Assembly: GCF_043951855.1 (NCBI RefSeq)
Contig: NZ_JBINJW010000009.1
Location: 1 to 64,000 of the forward strand
DNA length: 64,000 nt
Origin: Proteiniclasticum sp043951855
GTDB lineage: Bacteria > Bacillota > Clostridia > Clostridiales > Clostridiaceae
Direction of reading: 5' to 3'
Within the stretch, counting starts at the first letter, position 1; each line of letters opens with the position of its first letter. Of the stretch, positions 41,375 through 51,648 are shown one piece after another. The notes under the pieces were generated by a model. That model did not search any database and was not told the origin of the DNA. It saw nothing but the letters and a program-made list of their open reading frames with translations. The translations under genes and the position numbers were made by a program.

Positions 41375-42254
41375 ATCAGGATTTATCACGGTGGTCGGAA
41401 GACCGAATGTAGGAAAGTCAACGCTAATCAATCACCTTATGGGGGCAAAGCTGTCCATTGTTTCAAATAAACCACAGACAACCAGAAAAAATCTGAATGC
41501 CATCTATACAGATGAGGATGCTCAGATCATTTTTGTGGATACGCCAGGTATTCATAAAGCAAAGAATAAACTGGGTGAGTATATGGTGCATGTGGCAAGA
41601 GAGAGTCTGAATCAGGTTGATCTGGTGATTTTCATCACCACAGCAACAGCTGGTGGAATTCACCCTGGTGATGCCAAAATAATGGAAGAACTGAAGGGAC
41701 TCAAGACACCTGTATTTCTGCTGGTGAATAAGATTGATGAGTTTGATCAGGATAAAGTAGCCAAGACCTTGGAAGCTTATGCTAAGGAAGTGGATTTTGC
41801 GGAAATCATTCCGATATCCGCATTAAAAGGAAAGAATACAGAGAACATTCTTGAATTAGTGAAGCAGCATATGCCAGAAGGCCCAATGTATTATCCGGAA
41901 GATATGGTAGCAGATGTTCATTTACGGTTCATGGCTGCTGAAACCATTCGAGAAAAGGCGCTGAAGCTGCTTCAGCAGGAAATTCCTCACGGGATTGCGG
42001 TGGAGATTACTTCCATGAAGGAAAAAGAAAACGGCAACTGGGACATTGAAGCGGATATCATCTGCGAGAAGGATTCACATAAGGGAATCATCATCGGAAA
42101 GGGCGGTCAGACACTGAAGAAAATCGGCACCTGGTCCAGAGAGGATATGGAAGTCTACCTAGAAGGAAAAGTGAACCTTAAGACGTTTGTAAAAGTAAGA
42201 AAAGAGTGGAGAGATAACGATACTTTACTAAAGGAACTGGGTTATAAGGAATAA
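41367..42254 (+). CDS. era: GTPase Era
   Basis: Essential GTPase of 295 residues for 30S subunit assembly. G1 GRPNVGKST (10-18), switch TTRKNLNAI, G3 DTPGIHKAKNKLGEYM, G4 NKID and the C-terminal KH domain with IIIGKGGQTLKKIG near 235-248. ATG at 41367 is eight bases from AAAGGA; the ATG at 41358 overlaps that site. The stop codon overlaps the recO start (TAATG). Confidence 0.97.
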   Translation: MFKSGFITVVGRPNVGKSTLINHLMGAKLSIVSNKPQTTRKNLNAIYTDEDAQIIFVDTPGIHKAKNKLGEYMVHVARESLNQVDLVIFITTATAGGIHPGDAKIMEELKGLKTPVFLLVNKIDEFDQDKVAKTLEAYAKEVDFAEIIPISALKGKNTENILELVKQHMPEGPMYYPEDMVADVHLRFMAAETIREKALKLLQQEIPHGIAVEITSMKEKENGNWDIEADIICEKDSHKGIIIGKGGQTLKKIGTWSREDMEVYLEGKVNLKTFVKVRKEWRDNDTLLKELGYKE

Positions 42255-42898
42255 TGCAGGTCAAAGTGAAGGGCGTTATTCTTAAGACCATGGATTACAA
42301 AGAGAAGGATAAACTGATGTGGGTATTCACAGAAGAGTTCGGTAAGATTTCCGTTCTCTGCAAAGGTGTGAGATCTCAGAAAAGCAGGTTTCAGTCTCTG
42401 GTGCGTCCAATGCTCTTTGGAGATTTTCTGGTTTTCAAAGGGAAATCACTTTACAGTCTGAATGAAGGAAATATCATCAATTCCTTTTCAAAACTCTCTA
42501 CCTCGCTGGAACTTCTAACTTACGGATCCTATTATGTGGAGCTTGTAGATATTGTGAGTGTAGATGGAGATCCGCAGGAGCTGGTTTACAGAAATCTTGT
42601 GACAGCGCTATATCTTCTTGAGACGGAAGCGCTGGATATGGAAATACTCACTTTAGCCTATGAAATCAAACTGATCGGCCTTACAGGATTCAATGTGGGC
42701 AAGGAAATGGTTCCTTTTGAAATAAGCCAGGGAGCAATAAGGACCGCAGAATTTCTTCAGAGGACTGACTTTTCGAAAATTCATATTCTGAAAGTGGACG
42801 ATCACGTCAAGAAAGAATTACAATCTGTTACTTCCTATATCATCAAAGAAAGCTATCAGAGACGACCTAAGAGCTTGGATATGTTAAAATATATGTAA
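42254..42898 (+). CDS. recO: DNA repair protein RecO
   Basis: Recombination mediator of 214 residues, shorter than the usual 240-250. The N-terminal OB fold is clear (VKGVILKTMDYKEKDKLMWVFTEEFGKISVLCKGVRSQKSRF) and the helical core follows. The zinc-finger region seen in many RecO proteins between the helical bundles is not evident; the four-cysteine cluster is absent. One-base overlap with era implies coupling. End of the pgpH-recO block. Confidence 0.92.
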   Translation: MQVKVKGVILKTMDYKEKDKLMWVFTEEFGKISVLCKGVRSQKSRFQSLVRPMLFGDFLVFKGKSLYSLNEGNIINSFSKLSTSLELLTYGSYYVELVDIVSVDGDPQELVYRNLVTALYLLETEALDMEILTLAYEIKLIGLTGFNVGKEMVPFEISQGAIRTAEFLQRTDFSKIHILKVDDHVKKELQSVTSYIIKESYQRRPKSLDMLKYM

Positions 42899-42934
42899 TG
42901 AGCATTGCATTTATGAAACAAGGAGGAAAAGCCC

Positions 42935-43483
42935 ATGGAATCAAACAATGAGTTACTCGCAAAAGTAGACGAAGTCAGAACACGCAAAAAGGTGTCTTAT
43001 GAAGTAGCGAAAAAGGCGTTGGAGGCCACGGATTATGATACGCTGGAAGCGGTGATCTATCTTGAAAACATGAAGGGCGAGAAGTACGAGGATTTAAAGG
43101 AATACAAAGAGAAAACTTTTGACAGTATCAAGAGAACGAGTTCTGAAACAGTTGAATTCTCTTATCAGGATAAGAAGTTTGATGCCCCATTGCCTGTGGC
43201 GGTGATCGGAACTTTGCTTCTGGCCAGAAAACCCAAGATACTAGCTGCTGTAGCTGCAGGAGTATTGGCATTCGGGATTGATGTGACACTGATACGAGGT
43301 GATAAGGAAACCAATCTCACAAAGCCAGTGAGAGAAAAAGTGAAACTCACAGCCAATGCTTTCGGGCTGGAAAAAACGAAACTTTCCAGAAAGATTGATG
43401 ATCTTACAGAAAAGATTCATTTCAAAAAAGACCCGGAAGAGGAAGATGACTTGAAGGGATATTTTTCGCCGGATATCTATTAA
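42935..43483 (+). CDS. DUF4342-like protein with UBA-type N-terminus
   Basis: A 182-residue protein. Residues 1-45 form a UBA/TS-N-like three-helix module (AKVDEVRTRKKVSYEVAKKALEATDYDTLEAVIYLE, as in EF-Ts), and the middle contains a DUF4342-like segment with a hydrophobic stretch ALPVAVIGTLL...ILAAVAAGVLAFGI near 88-117 that may be a membrane hairpin. The C-terminus is charged. The function is unknown. AAGGAGGAAA precedes the ATG. A terminator follows. Confidence 0.82.
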   Translation: MESNNELLAKVDEVRTRKKVSYEVAKKALEATDYDTLEAVIYLENMKGEKYEDLKEYKEKTFDSIKRTSSETVEFSYQDKKFDAPLPVAVIGTLLLARKPKILAAVAAGVLAFGIDVTLIRGDKETNLTKPVREKVKLTANAFGLEKTKLSRKIDDLTEKIHFKKDPEEEDDLKGYFSPDIY

Positions 43484-43506
43484 GTTTTCATATTATTAAT
43501 ATTCCT

Positions 43507-43545
43507 ATAAGACTTCTCTGTTATGATAGAGAAGTCTTATATTTT
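43507..43545 (+). terminator. Terminator
   Basis: Thirteen-bp inverted repeat ATAAGACTTCTCT / AGAGAAGTCTTAT (43507-43519, 43528-43540) followed by ATTTTAT. Confidence 0.85.
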
Positions 43546-43775
43546 ATGTTTCGAGAAATGGAACCAAACAGGTGTAATCGTATTCAGGATTTGTACTAGT
43601 AAAAAATAGTTAACAAAGTAAAAACCATGAAGAAAGGTTGTACAATTAAATTAGTTCCTGTGATATAATATATGAGGATTTTGAAAAGAAAATCCATTTA
43701 CTATGTGAACTCCCGGTTTTACCGGATTCAAAATATATGTGCCAAAGCATGAATTATTGAAAGTGAGGGAAATCT

Positions 43776-46409
43776 ATGTCAAAGAAGTATGTATACCTTT
43801 TTAGTGAAGGTGACGCTACAATGAGAAACCTCCTCGGAGGAAAAGGTGCCAATCTGGCAGAAATGACAAACATCGGAATTCCAATACCAAAGGGATTCGT
43901 TGTTACAACAGAAGCTTGTAATAAATATTACGATGATTACAAAGTGATCACACAGGATGTTATCGACGAAATCCATTCCACAATGGACAAGCTTGAAGAA
44001 GTCACAGGAAAGTCTTTCGGTGGAAATGAAAACCCACTGCTTGTTTCAGTGCGTTCAGGAGCGAGAGCTTCCATGCCTGGAATGATGGATACTGTTCTGA
44101 ATCTTGGACTTACAGATAAGACTGTTGAGGTTCTTGCTAAAGAGACAGGAAACGAAAGATTCGCATATGATTCTTACAGAAGATTCATCATGATGTTTGC
44201 GGACGTGGTTATCGAAATTCCAAAGCATGAGTTTGAAGAAGTTCTTCATGCAATGAAGGAAGAAAAGGGTGTTGAACTGGACACTCAGCTTACTGCTGAT
44301 GATCTGAAGGAACTTGTTGTAAAATTCAAGGAACTTTATAAGAGCAAACACGGTGAAGATTTCCCACAGGATGCTAGAGAGCAGCTGATTGAAGCTGTAA
44401 CAGCTGTATTCAGAAGCTGGGACAACCCAAGAGCCAATGTTTACAGAAGAATGAACGATATCCCTTCAAGATGGGGAACTGCTGTTAACGTTCAGGAAAT
44501 GGTATTTGGTAACAAGGGTGAAACATCAGGATCTGGCGTTGCCTTCTCAAGAAACCCTGCTACAGGAGAAAAGAAGATTTTTGCTGAGTATCTGATGAAT
44601 GCACAGGGTGAAGACGTTGTTGCTGGTATCAGAACACCACAGCCAATTGAAGAGCTGGATAAGCAGATGCCAGAAACATACAAAGAGTTTGTTGACATTG
44701 TAAATAAGCTTGAGAATCATTACCATGATATGCAGGATATGGAGTTCACCATCGAAGAAGGTAAGCTTTATTTCCTACAGACAAGAAATGGTAAGAGAAC
44801 AGCCCAGGCTGCTCTTAGAATCGCTGTAGAAATGGAACAGGAAGGTCTTGTTTCAAAAGAACAGGCAATCCTTATGATGGATCCAAAGCAGCTTGATACA
44901 CTTCTTCACCCAGCATTTGATGTCGAAGAAATGAAGAAGCACGAAGTGGTTGCAACAGGTCTTCCAGCTTCACCAGGAGCTGCTACAGGTAAGATCGCTT
45001 TCTCAGCTCTTGAAGCGAAGGAAAGAAATGAAGCTGGCGAGAAGGTTATTCTTGTAAGACAGGAAACTTCACCAGAAGATATCGAAGGAATGATCGCTGC
45101 AGAAGGTATCCTTACTGTAAGAGGTGGTATGACTTCTCATGCAGCTGTTGTTGCTAGAGGTATGGGAGCTTGCTGCGTAGCTGGAGCAGGTTCAATCAAG
45201 GTTGATGAAAAGAAGAAAACCATGACTGTTAACGGAAAAGTATACTCATCAGATGACTATATTTCCCTTGATGGTTCAACCGGTAATGTATATGAAGGAA
45301 AGATCGAAACTGTAGAGCCAGAAATTTCTGGACATTTCGGTACATTCATGTCATGGGCTGATGAAATCAGATCCCTTAAGGTTAGAACAAACGCTGATAC
45401 ACCACACGATGCTGCACAGGCAGTTAAGTTTGGTGCAGAAGGAATCGGTCTGACAAGAACAGAGCATATGTTCTTTGATGAAGATAGAATCTTCCCAATG
45501 AGACAGATGATCGTTGCTAGAACTGAAGAAGCCAGAAGAACTGCACTTGATAAGCTGCTGCCTATGCAGAAGAGCGATTTCAAGGGTATCTACAAGGCTA
45601 TGGAAGGTCATGCGGTTACAATCAGATTCCTGGATCCACCACTACATGAATTCCTTCCAACTCAGGCAAAAGAAATCGAGGAACTGGCAACAGAGCTGAA
45701 GATTTCCGTTGATGAGTTAAATGGAGTGATTACAGATCTTCATGAGTTCAACCCAATGATGGGACATAGAGGTTGCAGACTTGCGATTTCTTATCCTGAA
45801 ATTGCAGAAATGCAGACAAGAGCTGTAATTGAAGCTGCTATCGAAGTCAATGAGGAAATGGGATGGAATATTGTTCCTGAAATCATGATTCCACTTGTTG
45901 GTGAAGTCAATGAGCTTAAGTTTGTGAAGAGTATTGTGAAGAAGACAGCAGATGCGATCATCGCTGAAAGAGGATCAGACCTTACATACTTAGTTGGTAC
46001 AATGATCGAAATTCCAAGAGCCTGTGTAACAGCAGACGAAATCGCCAAGGAAGCAGATTTCTTCTCCTTTGGTACAAACGACCTTACACAGATGTCCTTC
46101 GGATTCTCAAGAGATGATGCTGGAACATTCCTGAAGCATTATTATGAAAAGAAGATCTACGACTTCGATCCTTTTGCAAAGCTTGACCAGACTGGTGTAG
46201 GCGAATTTGTTAAGATCGCAGTTGAAAAGGGTAGAGGAGTGAAGAACGCACTCAAGCTTGGTGTCTGTGGAGAGCATGGTGGAGACCCATCATCAGTTAA
46301 CTTCTTCCATGACAACGGTCTTGATTATGTATCCTGCTCACCATTCAGAGTACCGGTTGCCAGATTAGCGGCTGCTCAGGCTGAAGTGAGAAACCCAAGA
46401 AAGAAATAG
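43776..46409 (+). CDS. ppdK: Pyruvate, phosphate dikinase
   Basis: PPDK (877 aa) interconverts pyruvate + ATP + Pi and PEP + AMP + PPi; in Clostridia it serves glycolysis or gluconeogenesis. The N-terminal ATP-grasp domain starts YVYLFSEGDATMRNLLGGKG; the phosphohistidine domain has GGMTSHAAVVARGMG with His455, the same position as in the Clostridium symbiosum enzyme; the PEP-binding domain has GHRGCRL near 670 and CGEHGGDPSSV near 831 with the catalytic Cys. The codon choice (GCT, GTT, CCA, AGA) suggests high expression. No PPDK regulatory protein (yqfL-type) gene is adjacent. A TATAAT at 43664-43669 may be its -10. Confidence 0.98.
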   Translation: MSKKYVYLFSEGDATMRNLLGGKGANLAEMTNIGIPIPKGFVVTTEACNKYYDDYKVITQDVIDEIHSTMDKLEEVTGKSFGGNENPLLVSVRSGARASMPGMMDTVLNLGLTDKTVEVLAKETGNERFAYDSYRRFIMMFADVVIEIPKHEFEEVLHAMKEEKGVELDTQLTADDLKELVVKFKELYKSKHGEDFPQDAREQLIEAVTAVFRSWDNPRANVYRRMNDIPSRWGTAVNVQEMVFGNKGETSGSGVAFSRNPATGEKKIFAEYLMNAQGEDVVAGIRTPQPIEELDKQMPETYKEFVDIVNKLENHYHDMQDMEFTIEEGKLYFLQTRNGKRTAQAALRIAVEMEQEGLVSKEQAILMMDPKQLDTLLHPAFDVEEMKKHEVVATGLPASPGAATGKIAFSALEAKERNEAGEKVILVRQETSPEDIEGMIAAEGILTVRGGMTSHAAVVARGMGACCVAGAGSIKVDEKKKTMTVNGKVYSSDDYISLDGSTGNVYEGKIETVEPEISGHFGTFMSWADEIRSLKVRTNADTPHDAAQAVKFGAEGIGLTRTEHMFFDEDRIFPMRQMIVARTEEARRTALDKLLPMQKSDFKGIYKAMEGHAVTIRFLDPPLHEFLPTQAKEIEELATELKISVDELNGVITDLHEFNPMMGHRGCRLAISYPEIAEMQTRAVIEAAIEVNEEMGWNIVPEIMIPLVGEVNELKFVKSIVKKTADAIIAERGSDLTYLVGTMIEIPRACVTADEIAKEADFFSFGTNDLTQMSFGFSRDDAGTFLKHYYEKKIYDFDPFAKLDQTGVGEFVKIAVEKGRGVKNALKLGVCGEHGGDPSSVNFFHDNGLDYVSCSPFRVPVARLAAAQAEVRNPRKK

Positions 46410-46460
46410 TAAACCAATCATAGATAGAGCATAGGACGCTATGCTTTATAATGAAAAATG

Positions 46461-46502
46461 AAGGGCATCATCTTTGCTGTAAAGATGATGCCCTTTTCCT
46501 TT
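46461..46502 (+). terminator. Terminator of ppdK
   Basis: Fifteen-bp stem AAGGGCATCATCTTT / AAAGATGATGCCCTT (46461-46475, 46481-46495) with a T-rich tail. Confidence 0.92.
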
Positions 46503-46913
46503 TGACGATATAGTAGACAACAGAGAGCTGTCCATAGGTTCTAAAATCTATTAAGTCTTCCTGACCGACTGAAATTTAGAATGAGTACTGTATTTGAAGA
46601 TGAAAAGGTGTGGTCTTCACATTCAGATTTCAAGGGGTTGAAGGATGGTTGAGATTGACTCACTTGTCAAGGGTTCCGGTATATGGGGAGAAGAATAGCA
46701 AAAGGTAGAAGTGAAAGAGTGTCAGGATACGAATAGAAGTAGAAGCGTACCAGCACGCTCAGATTCTCTCATGATTTCTGAAAATGCATAGATTCAGTAT
46801 AAGTAAACATTTACATTTACGGGATTGTCATTACTTCTGTAACCTTTACAACAGATGTTGCTGATTTTGTCTGTTATCTATGAGTCATAGTACTGGTGAA
46901 ATCGCTTGAGTTT
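46503..46913. other. Gene-poor stretch after ppdK
   Basis: About 410 bp with no open frame longer than 60 codons that looks coding. No RNA motif recognised. Confidence 0.5.
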
Positions 46914-47186
46914 CTACATTAATATAGTCGTGGTGATCAAAACATAAAGAAGTAGATTGAAGAGTAGGATCACAGGTATGCCTAGAGTGAACTTCAGATG
47001 TCTTGTCTTATGCCTGAATAGGTACATTCCTATGAGCAAACCAATGGAGCCTCCCAAAAAACCCAAGGCTAATAAAGCTGCTTCAGATACGCGCCGTTTT
47101 TGTCTCTTTGAATTATTTTTATCAATATACATTGTTATTAGAGAAAATATATTCATTATCATCAGATATTCTAACAGGAAATTCAT
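46914..47186 (-). CDS. DUF1294 family membrane protein
   Basis: A 90-residue protein with three hydrophobic segments and the DUF1294 signature: RRVSEAALLALGFLGGSIGLLIGMYLFRHKTRHLKFTLGIP pattern spanning residues about 31-71, with the conserved FRHKT-x-H-x-K-F core. The function of the family is unknown. The ATG at 47186 is nine bases from GGAGG; three earlier in-frame codons are too near. It is alone on the minus strand in an AT-rich stretch. Confidence 0.88.
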   Translation of the reverse strand: MNFLLEYLMIMNIFSLITMYIDKNNSKRQKRRVSEAALLALGFLGGSIGLLIGMYLFRHKTRHLKFTLGIPVILLFNLLLYVLITTTILM

Positions 47187-47587
47187 TTTCATCATCCTCC
47201 GAAAAACATTTTAGAGAAAATGTTTTTGCATATTTATATCAGTTTAGTGAATAATAGTCTAAATATAAAGAATAGTAGTGGTTTTCCAGCTCTTAAAATC
47301 ATTTCAAAAAAGTATTTTATTGAATTTGATAGAATTAATTGCAGTAATTTATCAATTGATGCTGTATTGCTTCATAAAAACCAATAAAGTTGCAATTATG
47401 TACTCTTTGAAAGAAGTTAATAATACCACGTTTGTGAATATAGTATAAACAAAAAGTTTCTGTTTTTCATATGTTGTGGTAAAATAAGTGTAACCTTAAT
47501 TGTTTAATTAAATTGGGCCTGATTTATTACATTATTGGAAATGACAACTTCCGCGCAAAGTAGTAATAGTGGCCGATCGCTATTTGA
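47187..47587. other. AT-rich non-coding stretch
   Basis: About 400 bp of conspicuously AT-rich sequence with no supported gene. It may hold the DUF1294 promoter. Confidence 0.5.
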
Positions 47588-47749
47588 AAAGTTAATAATT
47601 ATGCCTGCAAAATTGAATTCGAGTTTGATGAAATTGAGCACAAGTTATTTCCTCATCAGTATTTGGATGGGATATATAGATGTGCTAATTATGAAATCAA
47701 TGATGAAAACGATGTTATTTTAGTGCAAAATGAGGACATTATGAACTAA
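47588..47749 (+). pseudogene. C-terminal remnant of an unidentified gene
   Basis: An open stretch of 53 codons without a start codon that reads like an acidic protein C-terminus (ACKIEFEFDEIEHKLFP, then YLDGIYRCANYEINDENDV) and ends in TAA at 47747-47749. It is bounded upstream by a TGA at 47585-47587. An overlapping frame of similar length has an ATG but looks less protein-like. I read it as a decayed gene; the family is unknown. Confidence 0.35.
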
Positions 47750-47891
47750 ATTTAAAAATTAGTTGATAAATATGTCTATTTATAATAAAATGAATAATAT
47801 CTTCAATAACTATTAACAAATCACAACATTCGGTTTTCAGTTATTGGTGACAATAACTTTAAATAAAAGATTATTCAAGGAGGAAGAAAGA

Positions 47892-49652
47892 ATGACAAAA
47901 AAGAGAATAGGCTTAATGCTTGCACTTACACTTGCAATGTCAGTTGTATTTACAGCATGTAGTCCTAAAGCAGAGGATCCTGCAGAGACACCTGCAGAAA
48001 CTCCATCACAAGAAGAACCTGCTGAAGGCGAAGAACCAGCTGAAGAACCTGCTGCTGAACCATCAGGTACACTAAAAGTTGGTATCACTGAAGCATCAGG
48101 TAACTTCAACCCATTATATTATTCATCATCTTATGATGGATATGTAGTAGACCTAGTTTTTGAAGGACTATCTACACTAAACTTTGAAGGTGACGAATAC
48201 GAACCAGTTGTTGCTAAGGATTGGGACATCTCTGAAGATGGTAAGACAATCACATTCAACCTTAGAGATGACGTGGTATTCTCAGATGGTACACCACTTA
48301 CTGCTAATGACGTAGTATTCACATATAAGGTTTTAGCTGACCCATCCTACTCAGGTAGATACGGATCAGTTGTAAAAGACCTTGAAGGATACGAAGCATT
48401 CTCAGCTGGTGAAACAGAAGAGTTTACTGGTGTGGTTGCTGAAGATGACTACACTGTAACTTTCAACTTTGTTGATGGTAAGAGAACAAACTTCGCTAAT
48501 ACCACAATGTCAATCATGCCTGAGGCTTATTATGGCGCTGGATACACCGTTGGTGACACAGCTTCAATCGAAGCTTTATCAGCAGAACCTGTAGGCTCAG
48601 GACCATATGTAGTTGATACATATTCAGAAGCACAGTTCATTTTCTTAACAAGAAATGACAACTACAACGGCGAAGGCTACATGATCAAGGAAATCCTTCT
48701 TCAGTTCGTAGACCAGTCCACAGATATCGTTCAGCTTATGAACGGTGAAGTTGACTTACTTGCCGGTGTTATCGAACCTGCTAAGATCAAGGAAGCTAGA
48801 GATGGTGGATACTCCATCAACGAATATCCAAGATCAGGTTATGGATACATCAACTTCAACACAGAAGCAGGACCAACTGCTGAAGTTCCAGTTAGACAGG
48901 CTCTTACATATGCATTCGACACAGAATCATTTGTAAATAGCTACTACAAAGACCCTGACACAGGAATGGTTCTTGCAACTACACAGAACCACCCATTCTC
49001 ACAGGTTTCATGGGTAATGAGTGATGCACTGGTTGACTCACTGATTGATTACTCCTATGATATCGAAAAAGCTAAATCACTTCTTGATGAAGCTGGTTGG
49101 GTAGTAAATGGCGATTTCAGAGAAAAAGATGGACAGGTTCTAGAACTTAACATCGCTGCAATGCCAGAGCATGACATTCTTGCAACTCTTATCCCAATGT
49201 GGGAAAAATCATGGGGCGAAGAACTTAACATTAAGCTTAACGTTTCATACCTAGAGTTCAACACAATTCTTGACTATGTAATCTACGATTCAGATGCTAA
49301 TGTTGACAAGTGGAGTGTATTCTTCCTGGCAACATCCATCACATCTGCTGACCCAGACTCCATCTACACTGAGTTCCACTCAAATGATGTAGGTACTGGT
49401 AAGGACAATACATCAAGATACAGCAATCCAGAAGTTGACAGACTTCTTGATGAAGCTAGAGCTATAATGGATCCAGAAGAAGCTAAGCCACTATATGCTG
49501 AAGTTGTTAAGATTCTGAACGAAGAAATGCCTAAGGTTGTAGTTTATGCTAACACATACTTCGATCTTTACAATTCAAAAGTTAAGGAATTCAAAACAAG
49601 CTCACTATACAACTGGGTAAAAGCTGTCAAGGATGCTTATATCGAAGAATAA
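47892..49652 (+). CDS. Peptide ABC transporter substrate-binding lipoprotein
   Basis: Solute-binding protein of family 5 (586 aa). A lipoprotein signal peptide ends at Cys23 (LTLAMSVVFTAC), followed by a Pro/Glu-rich linker (24-58) and the binding domain, with YEPVVAKDWDISEDGKTITF and LRDDVVFSDGTPLTANDVVF motifs typical of oligopeptide/dipeptide-binding proteins. CAAGGAGGAAGAAAG precedes the ATG. First gene of a five-gene importer operon; the codon bias towards CCA, GCT and GAC suggests high expression. Substrate likely peptides, not proven. Confidence 0.93.
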   Translation: MTKKRIGLMLALTLAMSVVFTACSPKAEDPAETPAETPSQEEPAEGEEPAEEPAAEPSGTLKVGITEASGNFNPLYYSSSYDGYVVDLVFEGLSTLNFEGDEYEPVVAKDWDISEDGKTITFNLRDDVVFSDGTPLTANDVVFTYKVLADPSYSGRYGSVVKDLEGYEAFSAGETEEFTGVVAEDDYTVTFNFVDGKRTNFANTTMSIMPEAYYGAGYTVGDTASIEALSAEPVGSGPYVVDTYSEAQFIFLTRNDNYNGEGYMIKEILLQFVDQSTDIVQLMNGEVDLLAGVIEPAKIKEARDGGYSINEYPRSGYGYINFNTEAGPTAEVPVRQALTYAFDTESFVNSYYKDPDTGMVLATTQNHPFSQVSWVMSDALVDSLIDYSYDIEKAKSLLDEAGWVVNGDFREKDGQVLELNIAAMPEHDILATLIPMWEKSWGEELNIKLNVSYLEFNTILDYVIYDSDANVDKWSVFFLATSITSADPDSIYTEFHSNDVGTGKDNTSRYSNPEVDRLLDEARAIMDPEEAKPLYAEVVKILNEEMPKVVVYANTYFDLYNSKVKEFKTSSLYNWVKAVKDAYIEE

Positions 49653-49742
49653 CAAGTGAATTTAATTTCATAAAAATTAAGGCAGTCTGATGAGGACTGC
49701 CTTTCTACTACTAAATATATAGGAGCTATGGGGAGTGAAATA

Positions 49743-50720
49743 ATGTTAAAATATATAGCAAGGAGAATGCTGCATTTGATTCCTGTAATGATCGTTATAT
49801 CCATAGCGATATACGGTATTATGGAACTCATGCCAGGGGACGCAGTTCAAGCCTACTTAGGGGTTGGATCAGGAGTTTCCGTTGAGCAGCAACAACAGAT
49901 AAAAGAACAGCTTGGATTAAATGGTAATATTGTTGAAAGATATATCAATTGGTTAGGCAGGACACTTCAGGGAGACTTTGGTAGATCAATACTAAAAAGA
50001 GCGCCTGTATCTGAGATTATTGGAGAAAGTGTATGGAATACGTTCCTGATTAATTTCTTCGGAATGATTTTTGCATTTGGTATCTCTATACCAGTTGGTA
50101 TTAAATCTGCGGTAAATAAATACAGCAAATTCGATAACTTCTGGACGGTATTTTCACTGCTTGGTGTTTCCATGCCATCCTTCTTCTTTGCGATGATTCT
50201 TATATTCTTTGTAGGTATACCTCTTGGACTACCGTTGACACTTATGCGTGACCCGATGAGTGTAGTTAGAGGATATCCAAGTCTGTGGGCTGAAATAGTA
50301 GACGTTGGTAGACATATGATTATGCCGCTTACCGTTCTTACGATTTCATCACTCGCAAGCTTAACAAGATATGTAAGAAATGCAACATTAGAAGTAATCA
50401 ATCAGGATTACATCAGAACTGCAAGATCCAAGGGTCTTTCAGAGAAAGTTGTTATTTACAAGCATGCATTTAGAAATGCTCTTTTACCTATTGTTACATT
50501 ACTTGGAAGCTGGATTCCTTCATTGTTCGGAGGATCGCTTATTCTGGAAACCATCTTTAAATGGCCTGGAATAGGAAATACTCTGCATGAAGCTATTTTC
50601 AAACAGGATACTTCGCTGGTTATGGCAATCAATATATTCTACGCAATGCTTATGCTCGCTGGTAACTTACTGGCAGACATCAGTTATGCGCTTGTTGACC
50701 CTAGAGTTAAGGTTAGTTAG
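49743..50720 (+). CDS. Peptide ABC transporter permease (DppB/OppB-like)
   Basis: A 325-residue inner-membrane permease with about six helices. The first helix (LHLIPVMIVISIAIYGIMELMPGD) and the EAA-loop region with RTARSKGLSEKVVIYKHAFRNALLP near residues 227-251 are typical of the DppB/OppB family. The ATG at 49743 is correctly spaced from GGGGAGTG; the ATG at 49728 is not. Second gene of the importer operon; forms the channel with the following permease. Confidence 0.95.
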   Translation: MLKYIARRMLHLIPVMIVISIAIYGIMELMPGDAVQAYLGVGSGVSVEQQQQIKEQLGLNGNIVERYINWLGRTLQGDFGRSILKRAPVSEIIGESVWNTFLINFFGMIFAFGISIPVGIKSAVNKYSKFDNFWTVFSLLGVSMPSFFFAMILIFFVGIPLGLPLTLMRDPMSVVRGYPSLWAEIVDVGRHMIMPLTVLTISSLASLTRYVRNATLEVINQDYIRTARSKGLSEKVVIYKHAFRNALLPIVTLLGSWIPSLFGGSLILETIFKWPGIGNTLHEAIFKQDTSLVMAINIFYAMLMLAGNLLADISYALVDPRVKVS

Positions 50721-50731
50721 GAGGTTTTAAT

Positions 50732-51640
50732 ATGGAAGATAAGAAAAAGGCCTATGAGAAAACCCAAGCTACCAATATTGTAGGGCCATGGAGAATAGCT
50801 TGGGACAGATTCAGAAGAAATAAAACTGCTATGTTTGGTGCAATTTTATTCATAACGATTGTACTGCTGACTCTTTTAGTTCCTGTTTTTTCAAGATTCA
50901 GTATCAATGACTTTATACTTGATCAGAAGAAACTGCCACCTTCATCTGAATACTGGTTGGGAACAGATGAACAGGGGAGAGATGTATTCTTAAGACTTTT
51001 CCTTGGTGGAAGAACATCACTTATGGTTGGAGCAATTGCAGCAGGATTTACTGTGGTTATTGGTGCTACCGTTGGTGGTATAGCAGGTTATTATGGTGGT
51101 TGGGTTGACAACCTACTCATGAGATTTGCAGAAATCGTCTATTCCATTCCATTCACACCTACAGTTATTACAATTTCCGGTGCATTGATGTGGGTAGATT
51201 CAAAATATAAGATGTACCTCGTTATGTTCCTTATTGGTATACTCAGCTGGCCAGGACTTGCGAGAATGGTCAGAGGGCAGATATTGTCACTGAGAGAACA
51301 GGAATTCATGCAAGCTGCAGAAATTCTAGGTCTTTCAACTAGATCAAGAATCGCAAGACATCTATTACCAAATACCTTTGCTTACATCATTGTAAGTGCA
51401 ACACTGGGTATGGCTGGCGCAATTCTAACTGAAGCGAGCTTATCCTACCTGGGCCTTGGTGTAACACCACCAACACCTACTTGGGGTAATATGATTGAAA
51501 GAGCCAGAAATTCTGACGTGTTTAGAAATATGCAGTGGCTCTGGGTACCGCCCGGTATCATGATCATGCTGACTGTTTTAAGTATAAATCTGCTTGGGGA
51601 AGGGCTGAGAGATGCCGTAGATCCAAAGGAAATTAGGTAG
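50732..51640 (+). CDS. Peptide ABC transporter permease (DppC/OppC-like)
   Basis: A 302-residue permease with an N-terminal OppC-type segment (WRIAWDRFRRNKTAMFGAI), the motif LPPSSEYWLGTDEQGRDVFLRL near 69-90 and the EAA loop QAAEILGLSTRSRIARHLLPN near 192-212. About six membrane helices. Eleven bases after the DppB-like gene with a GGAGG site. Partner of that permease. Confidence 0.95.
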   Translation: MEDKKKAYEKTQATNIVGPWRIAWDRFRRNKTAMFGAILFITIVLLTLLVPVFSRFSINDFILDQKKLPPSSEYWLGTDEQGRDVFLRLFLGGRTSLMVGAIAAGFTVVIGATVGGIAGYYGGWVDNLLMRFAEIVYSIPFTPTVITISGALMWVDSKYKMYLVMFLIGILSWPGLARMVRGQILSLREQEFMQAAEILGLSTRSRIARHLLPNTFAYIIVSATLGMAGAILTEASLSYLGLGVTPPTPTWGNMIERARNSDVFRNMQWLWVPPGIMIMLTVLSINLLGEGLRDAVDPKEIR

Positions 51641-51648
51641 GGTTGATT

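Noticed and set aside
47535..47723. 62-codon ATG frame in the AT-rich gap
   Set aside because: Overlaps a more protein-like frame (47588-47749), has no site and has low-complexity Met/Ile/Ser content.
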